From: Leucaena leucocephala | Lineage: Eukaryota > Streptophyta > Magnoliopsida > Fabales > Fabaceae | DNA length: 64,000 nt | Assembly (NCBI GenBank): GCA_037074615.1 | Contig: CM073558.1 | Coordinates: forward strand, 9,796,001 to 9,860,000 | Direction: 5' to 3' | Shown: positions 37,369 to 49,258 of the stretch, in pieces | Layout: every line of letters starts with the position of its first letter | How positions within the stretch are numbered: position 1 is the first letter of the stretch | Notes under the pieces: model-generated | Databases searched by the model: none | Told to the model about the DNA's origin: nothing | What the model saw: the letters and a program-made list of their open reading frames with translations, nothing else | Program-made: the position numbers and the translations under genes

Positions 37369-39309
37369 ATGACCAGAAGATCTAAATTCTTTTCTTTGGA
37401 CAAAGAAATCAATCGAACACTTAGGCAAATTAAGAAAACTAAAATCTTAAATCATGCTAGTATTGCATCTGTTATTGAGCTTAATTCTTCTAGTGGATCT
37501 ATTATAGCCAAAACTGATTTTGTATATGGTGATATCTTAGATAATCATTTTGTCATAGAGCATATTAAAGAGCGTGAAGCTCATACTTATAATCAAAATA
37601 ATCAAAATAAGCAACATGGAGAGAATAACATGAATAATATAAGGGCATATAGGAGCATAAGAGAACTCACTTCTTCTAATCCAAACTTTGATCATTTTTG
37701 CACTTGTCCTACTTTGGATGTTAATTTTGAACTAAAAGGTCCTTTCTTAAGTAACTTACCAAAGTTTTATGGATTGGCAGGTGAGGATCCTTTCAAGCAT
37801 TTGAAGACTATGTAGTGGGTTTGCTCATCCATGAAACCTGTAGGTGCGGACATGGATGTTGTGTAAAGACAAGTATTCTATTTTACACTTGAAGGAAAGG
37901 AAAATGAATGGTTTTATATGCTGTCACATCATAGACCTCAAGCCTTTGACTCATGGAATATCTTGAGGACTGCTTTCTTAGAGAAATATTTCACTACTTC
38001 CAAGACCGCTACATTGAGGAAGGAAATCTTTATTACAAACAATATGCTCAAGAGTCTTTCTATGAGTTTTGGGGAAGGTTTCAAGAGCTGTTATCTAGAT
38101 GTCCATACCACCATATTCTAAGTGAGCATTTGGTGCAATATTTTCATTTAGGATTACTTATTGTATGCAGAAATAATTCAGATGCAGTTGCTGGGGGTTC
38201 TATTGATGATTTAACTCTTGATTAAGCATGGAATTTGATTGAGAAGATAGCAAATAATGACCAGTAGTATGGGGCTATGATGCTAGGTAAGTTTATGAGG
38301 TTTCTTCTCAGTTTCTCCTAGTTGGCAAATTTATTCTTCTCCTATGCATACCAGTGTCAATTATCCTACGTACTATGAGGATGTATCAGTCATCTATCAA
38401 GGTAAACCAAATCGATATCCATTAAGGAATCCATACTCTAACACATGTAATGAAGGATAAAGAGATCACCCTAATTTCATATGGAGGGATGAAAGTGGAG
38501 ATAGGAATTTTGTGCCAAATAGATTTACTACTGACAAGCAAGTAGCTGAATCTTCTAGAGCTATGGAAGTACCTACTGCTATAAAGGATTATGGAATTTT
38601 GAGATAATCAAGAGAATTGATGTGATAAACTCAAATATAAACTCTATAAATACAAACTTTAGCTTTAATTCAAGGACTTAAGATCTACAGTAGAGAACAA
38701 CCTAGCAATGACAAATTCCAAGTTTGCTACCTTGGAGAGTAAACTAGAATAATGGCAAACAAAAGCTAAAAATATGAATGGCTATATATCACAGCTAGCC
38801 AATTCAGTAAGTGATGTTTAGGCAAGAATTGGTGGAAATTTACCTTCAAACACAATTATTAACCCTAAATCTGTGAATGCTATAAGCTTGAGAAGTCAAA
38901 AAACAATGGGGATAGTCAATACTGGTGATGATAAGAAGGAACATGAAGCAAATAAGTAACAAAATAGATCTAGAATTGAAGAGTTGATTGAAGAAAAACC
39001 TTCATTCATTTTAGAATCAAAAAGCAGCAAAGAGAAAGGTATGTTGCGACAAAAAATTAGCAAACTATATTGAAGGATGTTGCACAACCATTTGTTATGC
39101 ATGAAGTAGTTGCTAGTTCCAACAGTACAAGTAAGAAATCAAACAAAAAGTAGCATCAAAAGGAGCATGAAGATGAAGAACAGAAAGATATAGAGGTAAC
39201 TATAAAACACCTGCCATTTCCTAGTGCATAAATGTGTCCAAAGAAGGTTTTAACAGAAAAATATGAACAAGATATTTTGAATCTATTGGGTAAATTGGAA
39301 GTTAATGTA
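37369..39309 (+). pseudogene. Athila/Tat-type Ty3 gag, broken
   Basis: The frame with ATG at 37369 (MTRRSKFF) leads to the Ty3 gag segments FLSNLPKFYGLAGEDPFKHL, VCSSMKPVG, EWFYMLSHHRPQAFDSWN and FLEKYFTTSKTATLRKEI. After a frameshift near 38030 it continues as QESFYEFWGRFQELLSRCPY and QYFHLGLL. Stops include 37813, 37864 and 38223. The 3' part (38230-39300) is heavily decayed but ends in a readable segment, EKYEQDILNLLGKLEVNV, that runs into the protease frame across the inserted solo LTR. Confidence 0.9.
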
Positions 39310-39314
39310 CCACT

Positions 39315-42300
39315 TGTCACATTCTTAATCTCAACCTCAGTTATACTATACTAGGAGTTATTGGAACCAATTACATGACCTTTTGCCTTAAAAAGAAGCA
39401 TTTTCAAAAGAGTGCCTTATGGCTACTGTTCATGGCACTGTTCATTTGGTAGTTCAGAAAAAGTGCCTCAGTTTGAAAATTCATAATTAAATGTAGAAAA
39501 ATTGAAATAAGGTGGTTCCAATTTCTAATTAAATCTCTTTTGTGAATATTTGAATGAAAAATATAAAACTAAGGTTTCCTTGTCCAAATGAAATCAGTTT
39601 ATTCATTGAAAAGTACTGTTCATTTGGTAAAAATCTGGAACTTTAGTTTCTTTGCATAAATTCAAAAATTCATTTCTCTTTGGCTACTTGTCCAAATGAG
39701 ACATATTACCCATGAATTTAAATTTCCAGATGTGTACTTTAAGTTCACAAAATTTCGTAGAATAATTCATTCATTTGCTATATATAATCAACATGTGAAT
39801 GTAGCTGCCTCTAACCACATACTTTATCTCAATTCCATATCTTAATTCCAAATTAGAAAAATCATAGTAAATCGAATTCTTAACCAATTAAGGCGTTCTT
39901 AGTGTTCACTTAAAGCTCTGTATCTTAGCTATAATCATGCCAAATTGAAAGTTCAAACTCTTTGGTTAATGTATCTTAAACATCATCACACCATCATGGC
40001 CTCAGAACACCAACACATGAACATTCAATATACATTCTAGCATGTGCTTCCATAATGTCAAGCAACTCATTTGACTTATTATACAAGTCCATCCATCTAT
40101 GCTTACCCTCTTTCATTGAGAAATTCCAGCACCTATGACATAGTTATGCATGTGAGAGGAATGTGATTTCATGGAAATCCCAATAACAAGTCACACAAAC
40201 CATAGTATCATGCATGATTAATTAAATGCTTAACATGTTATCATGAGATGGGAGCTACTTCATATTGGTACATAAGCAAACTCTAGCATGCATATTTTCA
40301 TGACATAAGTTGTAAGGAGTTGCAATCATTCATACTTCATCATCAACATGATGACACAATCTCATGCTCAACCAAACATCATAACTAACAAGCAAGCAAA
40401 CAATTAAGCAAACATGAACTATAGTTAGGTATTCTTGCTACCTCTTAGCTATCCTTGTCAAAGTCTTCTTGAGATGGTTTCCTTCCTTCACAAATGCCAA
40501 AACTTAGCTATTACAAAGTAATATCAAGTTACAATTCAACTTGAACACAATTCCAAGACTAGGTTTTCACTAGCTTCCATTCTTTCTCTATTTCATGTTT
40601 CTTACTTCCATGTTTCCAAAATAAATTCTCATGGTTCATTTCCACATAAGTTTTCATGTAGAATCTAAATATAAAACCAGAATTTCCAAAATTAAAACAT
40701 ATCACAAGCTGCTGCTCTTGACCGAAGTGAAACCCTTAATTTTCCAAAATTCACATTTTGATTCCAATGCTTCCAATACTTGTTCTCTTTCTTTATCCCC
40801 ACACAATTTTCCATTTTAAACTCATTGGAAACATCAAAATCATGAAATTCCAATGTATAAATAGTGTCACACACAATAGTAGCCATGATCATAAAACCCT
40901 AACTTCATACATACTTACATTTCCAAACTTATAGCACTTGATTCTAGCTTGTTTAAGCTTGTCTAAACTATCCATAACATAAAACTCATATTTTAACCAT
41001 ATATGGAGAGCACTTCTAGCAGCAACCACAAGGGAAATATGGCAGAAAAACCCCTTAAAATCAAGAGCTAGCTTGCTAGAATAATGCTCAAGAACAAGGG
41101 AGATAATTACCTTGCTTGTTGCTTCAAGTTGTGTGCTTCTTTCTTAGTTCAATGAAAATTTTTCAATATTTTCCCTCTGGTTCCCAACCATGCTGAATGG
41201 GGTCTGAAATGAGGGGTTATTTATAGATAAATTTGGGTAGAAATAGATGGCCAAGATTGATTTGGTTACTATTTGATCTAATGGTCCATATTCATTCTTG
41301 AACAAACTTGCGCTAGAAGCCATGCCTTTTGATGCCATACATGACCTCACACAAGGCCATGTTTGGCTAGAAAAAGGTAAATATATTGATAGGAAAAATT
41401 CTAGTCCAGTCCGGTATTGATCAGAGCAGTTTCACAAAAACTAGACTTTTTTCTATTCCTAATTTTTATAATATTTCAGGATATATATTCTGTCCTAGAA
41501 AGCAATGTCTAGGTTTATCATACCATTGATATTGTTATACTGAGTATTTATCTACCATCCATCCCTTGGAAAATGACCAAAATACCCTTGGTGTCATTTC
41601 TTGCACTATATTAACCATAAGGGCATAGTTATCATTTCACACCCCTTTATACTATCACAGGGCATATAATAGCTCTAACTAATCATCTTTATACTATCTT
41701 ACACATTTTTACCTGTCCAAAATGACCAAAATACCCTCTATCTATCACTGGTACAATATGGCTGTATAGGGGCATTTTCGTAATTTCATTCTTTTCCAGG
41801 GTTATTCTGGACTCTGGCCCACTTAACTGTCCAGTCACCTTATTAGGCCTATGGTGGCGCCATTTGGGCCTTTATATGGGCTAATTACCTTTATGGTACA
41901 AATCCTAATGAATCTCTCCCGACAACATTTATCTGGTATTTTATTCCACTATAAAATTCTGTAAGAATTCTACAGGATTCATTTTCTAAATCTGTCAGTT
42001 TTATAAATTCTTATATTAAATATAGGAATTTACTGTAAGGTTTCATCTAATTCTAAAATCTAAAAGATATTGTAATAATTCTTTCTGACTTTAGGAATTT
42101 ATATCAATTAATCGGGACCTCAAATCAAAATTCTATGTCTCCTTAAACTGATCGAAATAATTTTGTCCATCTATTGGTAAAATTTGGGACTAATATAATT
42201 TTAGGCATTTTTGAGCCTTTTTCAGTTCAACTTTCTCATAATTACATTTAGGTCATTGACTTTTTGCTTAATTACATTTAGGTCCTTCAACTTTTGGTAA

Positions 42301-42494
42301 TTACCACTTTTGGCCCAACTTTTGTTTCTATTTTAACTTTTGGCCTCCAACCTTTTTCTAATTTTGGTTTAGGTCCCTTTCTTCCTTCAAGACTCATCCA
42401 ACCTTTATCATTTCTTCCGATCATCATCATAATCCTTTCTAAACCTCTTTCCACTATCAGTATTATATAGATAGGGAAAAATTAGGATATGACA
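39315..42494 (-). mobile_element. solo LTR (3.2-kb family) with target duplication CCACT
   Basis: TGTCACATTC to GGATATGACA, 3180 bp, flanked by CCACT at 39310-39314 and 42495-42499. Removing it with one copy of CCACT joins the Athila/Tat frame as GKLEVNV then PLVDLITSIPMYGKF, so the insertion point can be read to the base. No coding content; frames at 40631, 40692 and 41144 are LTR translations. Confidence 0.95.
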
Positions 42495-43434
42495 CCACTT
42501 GTAGATCTGATTACGAGTATACCTATGTATGGGAAATTCATGAAAGAATTATGCACTAATAAAACAATTTGCAAGCCAAATGAAAAGGTTCAAGTAGGAT
42601 CTAGAGTGTTAGCTTTACTTAAGCCACAACTTCCTATTAAATATGATTATCTAGTTTCCTTTACAATCCCAATCACTATAGGCAAGTTTTAGTGTGCTAG
42701 TGGTCTGTTAGATCTTAGTGCAGCCATTAATATAATGCCAACTTCTATTTATACATCATTAGGCATAGGCATAAGCATAGGCTAACTTAAGGAAACACCC
42801 ATGATAGTTCAATTTGCTGATCAAACTACTAGGAAATATGAGGGACTATTAGAGGACATATCAATGAAGATCAAAGACTTGATTATACCTACAGATATTT
42901 ATGTCTTAGATATGTCACAAGAATCAAATTTAAAGGGACCTATTATCTTGGGTAGGCAATTCCTTAGAATAGCCAACACTGGGATAAGCATGAGAAATGG
43001 AAGTATAATAATGGAAGTGGGTGATAATTTCATAACTTTTAATGTCTATAAAATAATAAGACATCCATTTGAAGATTACTCACTGTTAAGCTTAAGTACA
43101 ATTGATGCATACATAAAAGAGTATAAAGAGGAATATGAATTATTGCTACAAAATTCTAATAAGGCTGAAAGCGATATGCTTGAATCTAAAATTTCTTTCA
43201 CTATTAATGACCTTTTGAATGAAGACTTTGGAAAGAACAAACATGATAGATTTACAAGTGAAGACATAGCAGTTGAGAATTTCATTACAAGGATAGAAAT
43301 GGATAAAACAAGATGGGTGAAGGCTATAATAACAAGGACGGATGAAGCATATGGTACAATATTTCAAGTCAAATGCCACTTATTGAAGCTATACAAAGAG
43401 AACTTCAAACCCCCATAATATTCAAGTTGTCTCC
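42495..43434 (+). pseudogene. Athila/Tat-type retropepsin region, broken
   Basis: From PLVDLITSIPMYGKFMKELC the frame continues through SRVLALLKPQLPIKYDYLVS and FTIPITIG to a stop (KF*), then LLDLSAAINIMPTSIY. Here the usual DLGA active site of this clade reads DLSA (Asp codon at 42711). After another stop, 42801-43418 is open with MIVQFADQTTRKYEGLLEDI, IPTDIYVLDM and PIILGRQFLRIANTGISMRNG, all typical of the pepsin-like fold's second half. The element is cut at 43434 by another LTR; RT and integrase are absent. Confidence 0.9.
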
Positions 43435-44640
43435 TGTCATATCCTAATTTTTCCCTATCTGTATAATACTGATAGATGAAAGAAGTTTGGAAAGGATTAT
43501 GACGATAATCAGAAGAAATAATAGAGGTTAAATGAGTCTTGAAGAAAGAAATGGACCTAAAGGAAAATTAGAAAAGATTGAAGGCAAAAAATGAAAGTAG
43601 AAACAAAATTTGGGCCAAAAGTGGTAATTTCCAAAAGTTTAGGGACCTAAATATAATTATGTAAAAGGTTCAAGGGCAAAATTGTAATTATAGAAAGATC
43701 AGCCCGAAAAGGGTTAAGACTGCCCGGAAGTATTTTAGTCCCATATTCCATCAGCAAATAGAGAAAGTTACACTGGTTAATCTGGAATGATACAGAAATT
43801 TTATTAAGGCTCCAGAAAGCAGATATTTATCTGACAGTCTGAAAATTATCTAAAATTTTATCAAATTTCATGGAGGGCATTTTGGTCATCTGGGATAGGC
43901 TAAAAATGTAGCATATAGTATAAGTATGATTAGTTAGAGCCAGTATATGCCCTGAGGCAGTACAAAGAGAGGTGAAATGACAATTATGCCCTTAAGGTTA
44001 ATATAGTGTAAGAAAGAACACCAAGGGTATTTTGGTCATTTTCCAAGGGATGGATAGCAGAAAAAAGCTCAGTATAACAATTTTAATGGTATGAGAAGCC
44101 TAGACATTAATTTCCAGGAGAGAATACATATCTTGGTATATTATAAAAATTAGGAACAGAAAATAGTTTGATTTTTTGTGAAACTGCTCCAATTGGTACC
44201 GGATTGGACTGAAATTTTTCTAGAGGCTTCTTGCCATGAGAATTTTGCCACATGTCCCATGAGGTGTCCCTTGTGATGTCATGGATGATGTCATAAATCT
44301 CCTTTTTGAAAAAGTTAAATCCAAGATTAAATGTGAACCTTTAGATCAAATAGTACACAAAGTAATATTAGCCATTGATTTTTCATAAAAATTTCTATAA
44401 ATACCCCCTCAAATCTGGTTCAAAACCGTGGCCTCATGAACCTTGGGGAAACCCTTGTAAAATGGAAACTCAAGTCAAGACAAAGAAGATTTAAGGTACC
44501 AAAGTTCAAACAAGCTAGAGACTAAAGGTAAGCAATCTCTCCTAACTTATTTTCCTTTGATTTGGGAGCTTGAACTTAGGGTTTTCATGGGAGAAAAGTT
44601 GAGTTTTCTCTAAGGTGTTGTGCTGTCCAAAAATGTTAAG
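43435..44640 (+). mobile_element. truncated LTR of the 3.2-kb family, plus orientation
   Basis: TGTCATATCCTAATTTTTCC is the reverse complement of the right end of the copies at 10244 and 39315. The match goes on through the AAATACCCCC segment (44399-44410) and fits the layout of 16572-18060. It breaks off at about 44600-44640 (junction approximate), short of the other LTR end. Confidence 0.8.
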
Positions 44641-45366
44641 TACGGCTATTATATAATCCGCTATATGCACAGTATCATTAAGATAGAGATCATGGATAGC
44701 CCACATGAGGTATGAAGTGGTCAATATTTACCGACTTTTTCAATTTATTCACATCTTGAATATTTACCTATTACGTGTAACTTATAGTTGTTCGAGAACA
44801 ACATGAACTATGAAGATAAGCTAATCCACTCAATGATAGATGATTTGAAAAAAAAACATATTTATAAACATGACTTAATCAATTATCCATTTCTGTGTAT
44901 AAATGATTATACAATATCCATGTATATACATGATTTACAATATTTGGTGCATTGAATACATGATTAAGAATTCGAATTACTTTATTACTATTTATTAACA
45001 TTTAATTTGAATTTTTTATTTCTTACTTCATACTTTGTTGCCTATAGTCTATCTTGATTACAGTAAATGCAAGGTGATATTGAAGGAAAAATTAAATGAA
45101 ACATGGAAAAAAATTAAAATGAAGCTTTTAATGGCCCTTTTTTTGAAAATTGATGTTAAAAGCTTAAGGGCCCTTTTAACCGCCGTAACATTATGAAACT
45201 TTAAGGGTGATTTTTCAAAAACTGCCGTTAAGTCTAATATTTCAAGGCGTTTTATTAACTGCCGTTGAAAGATAGACTTATAATGAAAGTATAATTTACA
45301 TCAGTTAAAAAATCGCTATAAAATATCACTTTTAACCATCATTATAGGCCTTTTTTCTAGTAGTTT
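44641..45366 (-). mobile_element. CACTA-like subterminal DNA (fragment)
   Basis: The right end, read on the minus strand from about 45366, is ACTACTAGAAAAAAGGCC. It is followed by many short direct and inverted pieces such as AACGGCAGTT, GGTTAAAAG and ACGGCGGTTAAAAGGGCCC (45100-45350). This is the layout of CACTA/EnSpm subterminal regions. The first C of CACTA is changed, no second terminus was found and no transposase is present. The left 450 bp show nothing I recognise. Confidence 0.4.
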
Positions 45367-46325
45367 ATATATACAACCAAACAATTTCATAGCCATACAT
45401 CATCTTTCTTTAATGGCGTACCAAACAAATTTTGTTTAGGGATGAGAATATATTTTGTTTAGGGATAAAAGTTTAAATAAATATTCCATGATTTGTCATA
45501 GTATTTATTTTTTAAAAAATGTTATTTCTTATTATTTAGATATAGATAACTACAATTAGTTATTCTTCGAATGGAAGTTAGATTTTTTTTTAATAAGTTA
45601 GATCACTGTCATTATCAATGAATAATAATTATTTTTGAAAGATTATTCATATCGCAAATTGATGGTAAATCTTAATTATTGTATCTACATTATATTGTAA
45701 GATTCTTATCTTAATTATGATAAATTAGTTATCATATCCTCATAAGTCATAGGATATACCATAGATAATAATTTAAAAGATTTTCAGAAGTTCAATTGTA
45801 TTTACATTTTAAATATATAATATTTTTAATATACTCATTGTTGATTTTCTTTTCTTCTTTCATCATCGTCGTAGAGAGAAAGAACTAGAAGAAAGGAAGA
45901 CGAGTGAGATCTATTTCCATTGACTTCTTTACATTTCTTTTCTTTTTCCCAACCAAACAAGTGCCCCCTCATCACCTCCAATGTCCACTTAAAGTCTCAT
46001 TTTGAGCGGCATCTTTTTAAAGTCAATACCAAAAGTCTCACTTTCACCATGTCGCCATTAAAAAGTAGACTTTTAACTGTAACGTCTTTGTCACAAAAAG
46101 TCAACTTTCAATAATGATTGTTTAAGGTGAAAATCTTTTATTTTGAGTGAACTAACCAAATAAAAGATGGATCAAAGGTTGAATAACACATAAAAACAGG
46201 TTAAAGACAACTCTCCTAAAACAAAACAAAATGCACAAATGCATAAAATTAAAAAAAAAAAAGTAATCCTTCCTGTTTTTACACTCTAAACTAGATCTTA
46301 TATTAAAGATCGCAGAGGTAATACA
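45367..46325. other. intergenic AT-rich region, possible second CACTA-like piece
   Basis: The GTTTAGGGAT motif occurs twice (45430-45470). At about 45985-46110 there are AAAAGT-type motifs (GTCGCCATTAAAAAGTAGAC, ACTTTTAACTGTAACGTC) like those of CACTA subterminal regions. I see no gene. Confidence 0.35.
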
Positions 46326-47125
46326 TCAATTAGGTGAATAAGGAAGGTAATTACCCCCTTTGATTGAAACAAGAGTGGCTGTATAATTTATGGCTTGAGC
46401 ACTTGAGCTGGGAATTGGGCTGTACCCCTGTACCTTAATATTCTTTATCTCTTCATCAGTATCAATGTTGTAAGACACCAATGGGGTTAGTATCGTTTAA
46501 ACGATGTCTCAAATTCGAGTATTAGTGTATACAGAAAATAAATTCCCGTTAGGAAACTCACCCACTATAGCCAAATGCGTGATGCGGGTTGGATCCGAAT
46601 GTAGTCAGAGTAAATCTCAGATGAACTGGGTGGGCAAAAAAAAAAGGACGTTATAAGACAATCTCTTCATAAAACGTCCGCAAAAGAAGCTCATTACTCT
46701 TCCAGAAACCCAAAGGGAATTTCTATTATACCTCGCATCTTGGTCCATGAAACCTCACCACCAAATTCAAACATCATCCACATCTCAATCTTTGACATGA
46801 TCTTACAAACAATAGTAAATCAAACAGATTGATTCTTTCCGGACCCGATTGAATCTGGGTTCCGCTAATGAGAGCTTGAGGAGGACACTGTTATAGTAGG
46901 TATTATAATGTTTGATGAAATCTGGGAGCCGAGAGGGGAGGGGCGACGAAAACTGGACTAGAAGTTAAGAGAGTACAAGAACTTGCAAAAGCACTTGAAT
47001 CGCGATAATGATCTGAAAGGAAGTTTTGATAGTATTTGCTCTATCAATTCTTGAGGAAAATGTGAATAGGAAGCATTATTATTATGTAGGGCCGGTCTCA
47101 TGCATTTCTTCTTTTCCTTGTCCAT
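46326..47125 (-). pseudogene. F-box protein with FBA-type C-terminus, broken
   Basis: F-box proteins are the substrate-binding subunits of SCF ubiquitin ligases. From 47125 the frame reads MDKEKKK and then the F-box (47059-46961) FPQELIEQILSKLPFRSLSR and FKCFCKFLYSL. A stop follows at once (46958). Only about 70 codons then separate it from an FBA-like part (KIEMWMMFEFGGEVSWTKM near 46800, then IPFGFLEE and ELLLRTFYEEIVL). Intact relatives have a much longer middle, so several hundred bases have been lost. An Au-like SINE (46478-46645) interrupts the frame, which resumes as IDTDEEIKNIKVQGYSPIPS and TATLVSIKGG before the stop at 46326. Stops and a 2-nt frame loss at the SINE target show it is a pseudogene. 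Confidence 0.82.
46478..46645 (+). mobile_element. Au-like SINE with 11-bp target duplication
   Basis: A 5' part like a tRNA-derived SINE head (CCAATGGGGTTAGTATCG, then CAAATTCGAGTA in the B-box position), a body with CTCACCCACTATAGCC and GGGTTGGATCCGAATGTAGT, and a 3' end ACTGGGTGGGC plus A10. GTTGTAAGACA (46467-46477) and GTTATAAGACA (46650-46660) flank it with one mismatch. The resemblance to the plant Au family is recognised by eye. Confidence 0.75.
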
Positions 47126-49258
47126 CGTTTTTAGTGGCCAAGGGATTTTACAGAAACAAAAAGCTGGAGCCTCTAAATAAAAATATTTCCTGCTTTTATA
47201 TAGGTGTGAAAGGATTGGGACTCTCTCCATTTCTCTTCACCGATTTCGTCTCTCTTAGATTAAAATTTGGCATTTTAAACTTTTTTTATAAAATAAATTT
47301 TTAAATATTTATTTATTATATTTTTAAATTGCTCCCGTTAACATTCAGAAGTTTGATATTTATTTAAAATGAAATTTTAAAAAATGTATCATCCATCATC
47401 ACCAATCAATAGATTCAGTTCAATAAAAAGAGTAATCATACTTTGATCTTTGAAAGATAAGATTTAATTAATAATCTTATTAATTGATTCTATATTTTAA
47501 ATTTCTAACCATAATGATGATTTATAATTAATTAATTACAACCTATTTTTTTATCCTCCATTCACGGGATTTTGAAAAAAAAAAAGTCTTGCTGATATTA
47601 CAATGACGCCACTCACCAGAGAATCCAAGTTTGAAGATAAGTATATTAAGAAAAAAAATTTATAATCTTATAATACTGATGCTGTTACTACATATTCATA
47701 AATTTATTATTTTTGTCAACTATATATAAATTTATTATTTGATTATTTGATATTCCATACTACCAAATTATTTTGATTCGACGGAGGGGGAAGAGATTTT
47801 ATGTTACAAGAACACGAACTAGCAACATAGAAGAATATTGGGATGTGTTTGGATTAGTTTTGGATAATAGATTTTGGATTGAAAAATATTGTGAAAAAAA
47901 AAATTAGTGTTTGTATAGTATATTAGTTTTGGTGAAAATTTGACTATGAAATATATTTGGGTGTTTGGGTTATTTGATCCAAAACACACACTTGGTTTAG
48001 GGTTCAAAAATTGCAAATGAAAAACCAAGCAAGAGAAAATGAGTTGACGGTGATTATTGTTTGTCATCATTGCCAACGTTGATCATCAAGAAGACGACGA
48101 CAACCAACAAGTTCGAGAAGGCAAAGAAGGAGACGACATCAAATGAACAAACGGCGGTGATGACCGGTGAAGAACGACGGCAAGAAAGTTGGAGGAGAAA
48201 CAAATAGAATTTTCTAAAAGATTAGAAGGGTAGTTTAGAAATATAACAAAATCGAATATATAATAGTCTGGACTTGGCAAAATATTACCACTGCCTCTAA
48301 AATCCCCAATTATGTAGGGGAGGGGATCCCAACCAATTTGTTCTGAGGGGAGGGAAGGGGAAGTAAAGGAAGTTTGGTTGAGTATCTAGTAGGGGTATAA
48401 GCATAATTTTTGTCTTCCAATGCTCTTGCTCCCCTTACCCCTCCACGTATAATATATTTATTATGTAGATATATAATATGTATATTATATATTAATATAT
48501 ATATATCTCATAATTATAAAATTAAAATTAATAAATATTCCTTTAGAATGCACACAAATATTTTAACATATTCAATTTACATAGTAGGTTTGTAAAGATT
48601 CATAAACTAGAATAATAATTTTTATATAAATATTATGAAAGAATAAGGATAAAATCTAAATAAATTAGTAAGAAAATATTTGTCAACTCATAATAAAACC
48701 CTTCAAGATTGTTGAACCCAATTGAGGTAACTCTTTCATAGCAACTTTCTCCATCCACAATGTTCTATCTTGATAAGAATTGGGACTCTTTCTCTAGACA
48801 GAATCGCCATTCTTAATTGGATATAAGTATTCTATTATAGCCTATACCTACTTTGTCATCTGAAGATTAAAATCTACACGGTAAATATCTTCATGCAGAT
48901 ATATTTAACAGAGTGTGTAGCAGAGCAATAGAAACATTATATATGGAACATGTCATGAAATCTAGCTCCAGAAAAAATTATCTGCACCACCAACTCCAAA
49001 AAACTTCACGGGAATAAAACGGTTCAAGAAGTACTAACAATTGTGAAATACAACTCTAAGCCAATAACAAGTTTTATTTTCTTCCTTTGTTTTTCTTTCT
49101 CCTAGCTCATTTTGTGGTGGAACTGATAAGAGCTCCATCAAAGAGGTAAGCTTTGTCTCCAAAAGCAGAGGATAATCTCAGTGGATGCATGCCATGAATA
49201 AAAGTCAGGCAACCTTATAACACACCCATCCAATGAGCTCATTTATCTACTACTCTCC
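47126..49258. other. intergenic region between the F-box pseudogene and CSN7
   Basis: No gene was found on either strand. It includes a T/A-rich stretch (47280-47760), a segment with motifs GTTTGGAT and GGGTGTTTGGGTTATT (47850-48010) that might be a MITE, a GA-rich piece (48085-48200), a G-rich piece (48310-48365) and an (AT)n run near 48450-48510. The 3' UTR and poly(A) site of CSN7 should lie just below 49259 but I could not fix them. Confidence 0.5.

Noticed and set aside
43076..43379. Minus-strand frames opposite the protease region
   Set aside because: Shadows of the retropepsin frame on the plus strand.
46958..47230. A complete short F-box gene starting at 47230
   Set aside because: The part before 47125 shows no similarity to the family, and FBA-like sequence continues downstream past the stop, so this is the 5' part of a broken gene.
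48085..48280. Minus-strand Ser-rich frame and purine-rich block as a gene
   Set aside because: Low-complexity GA-rich DNA without a domain or splice pattern.
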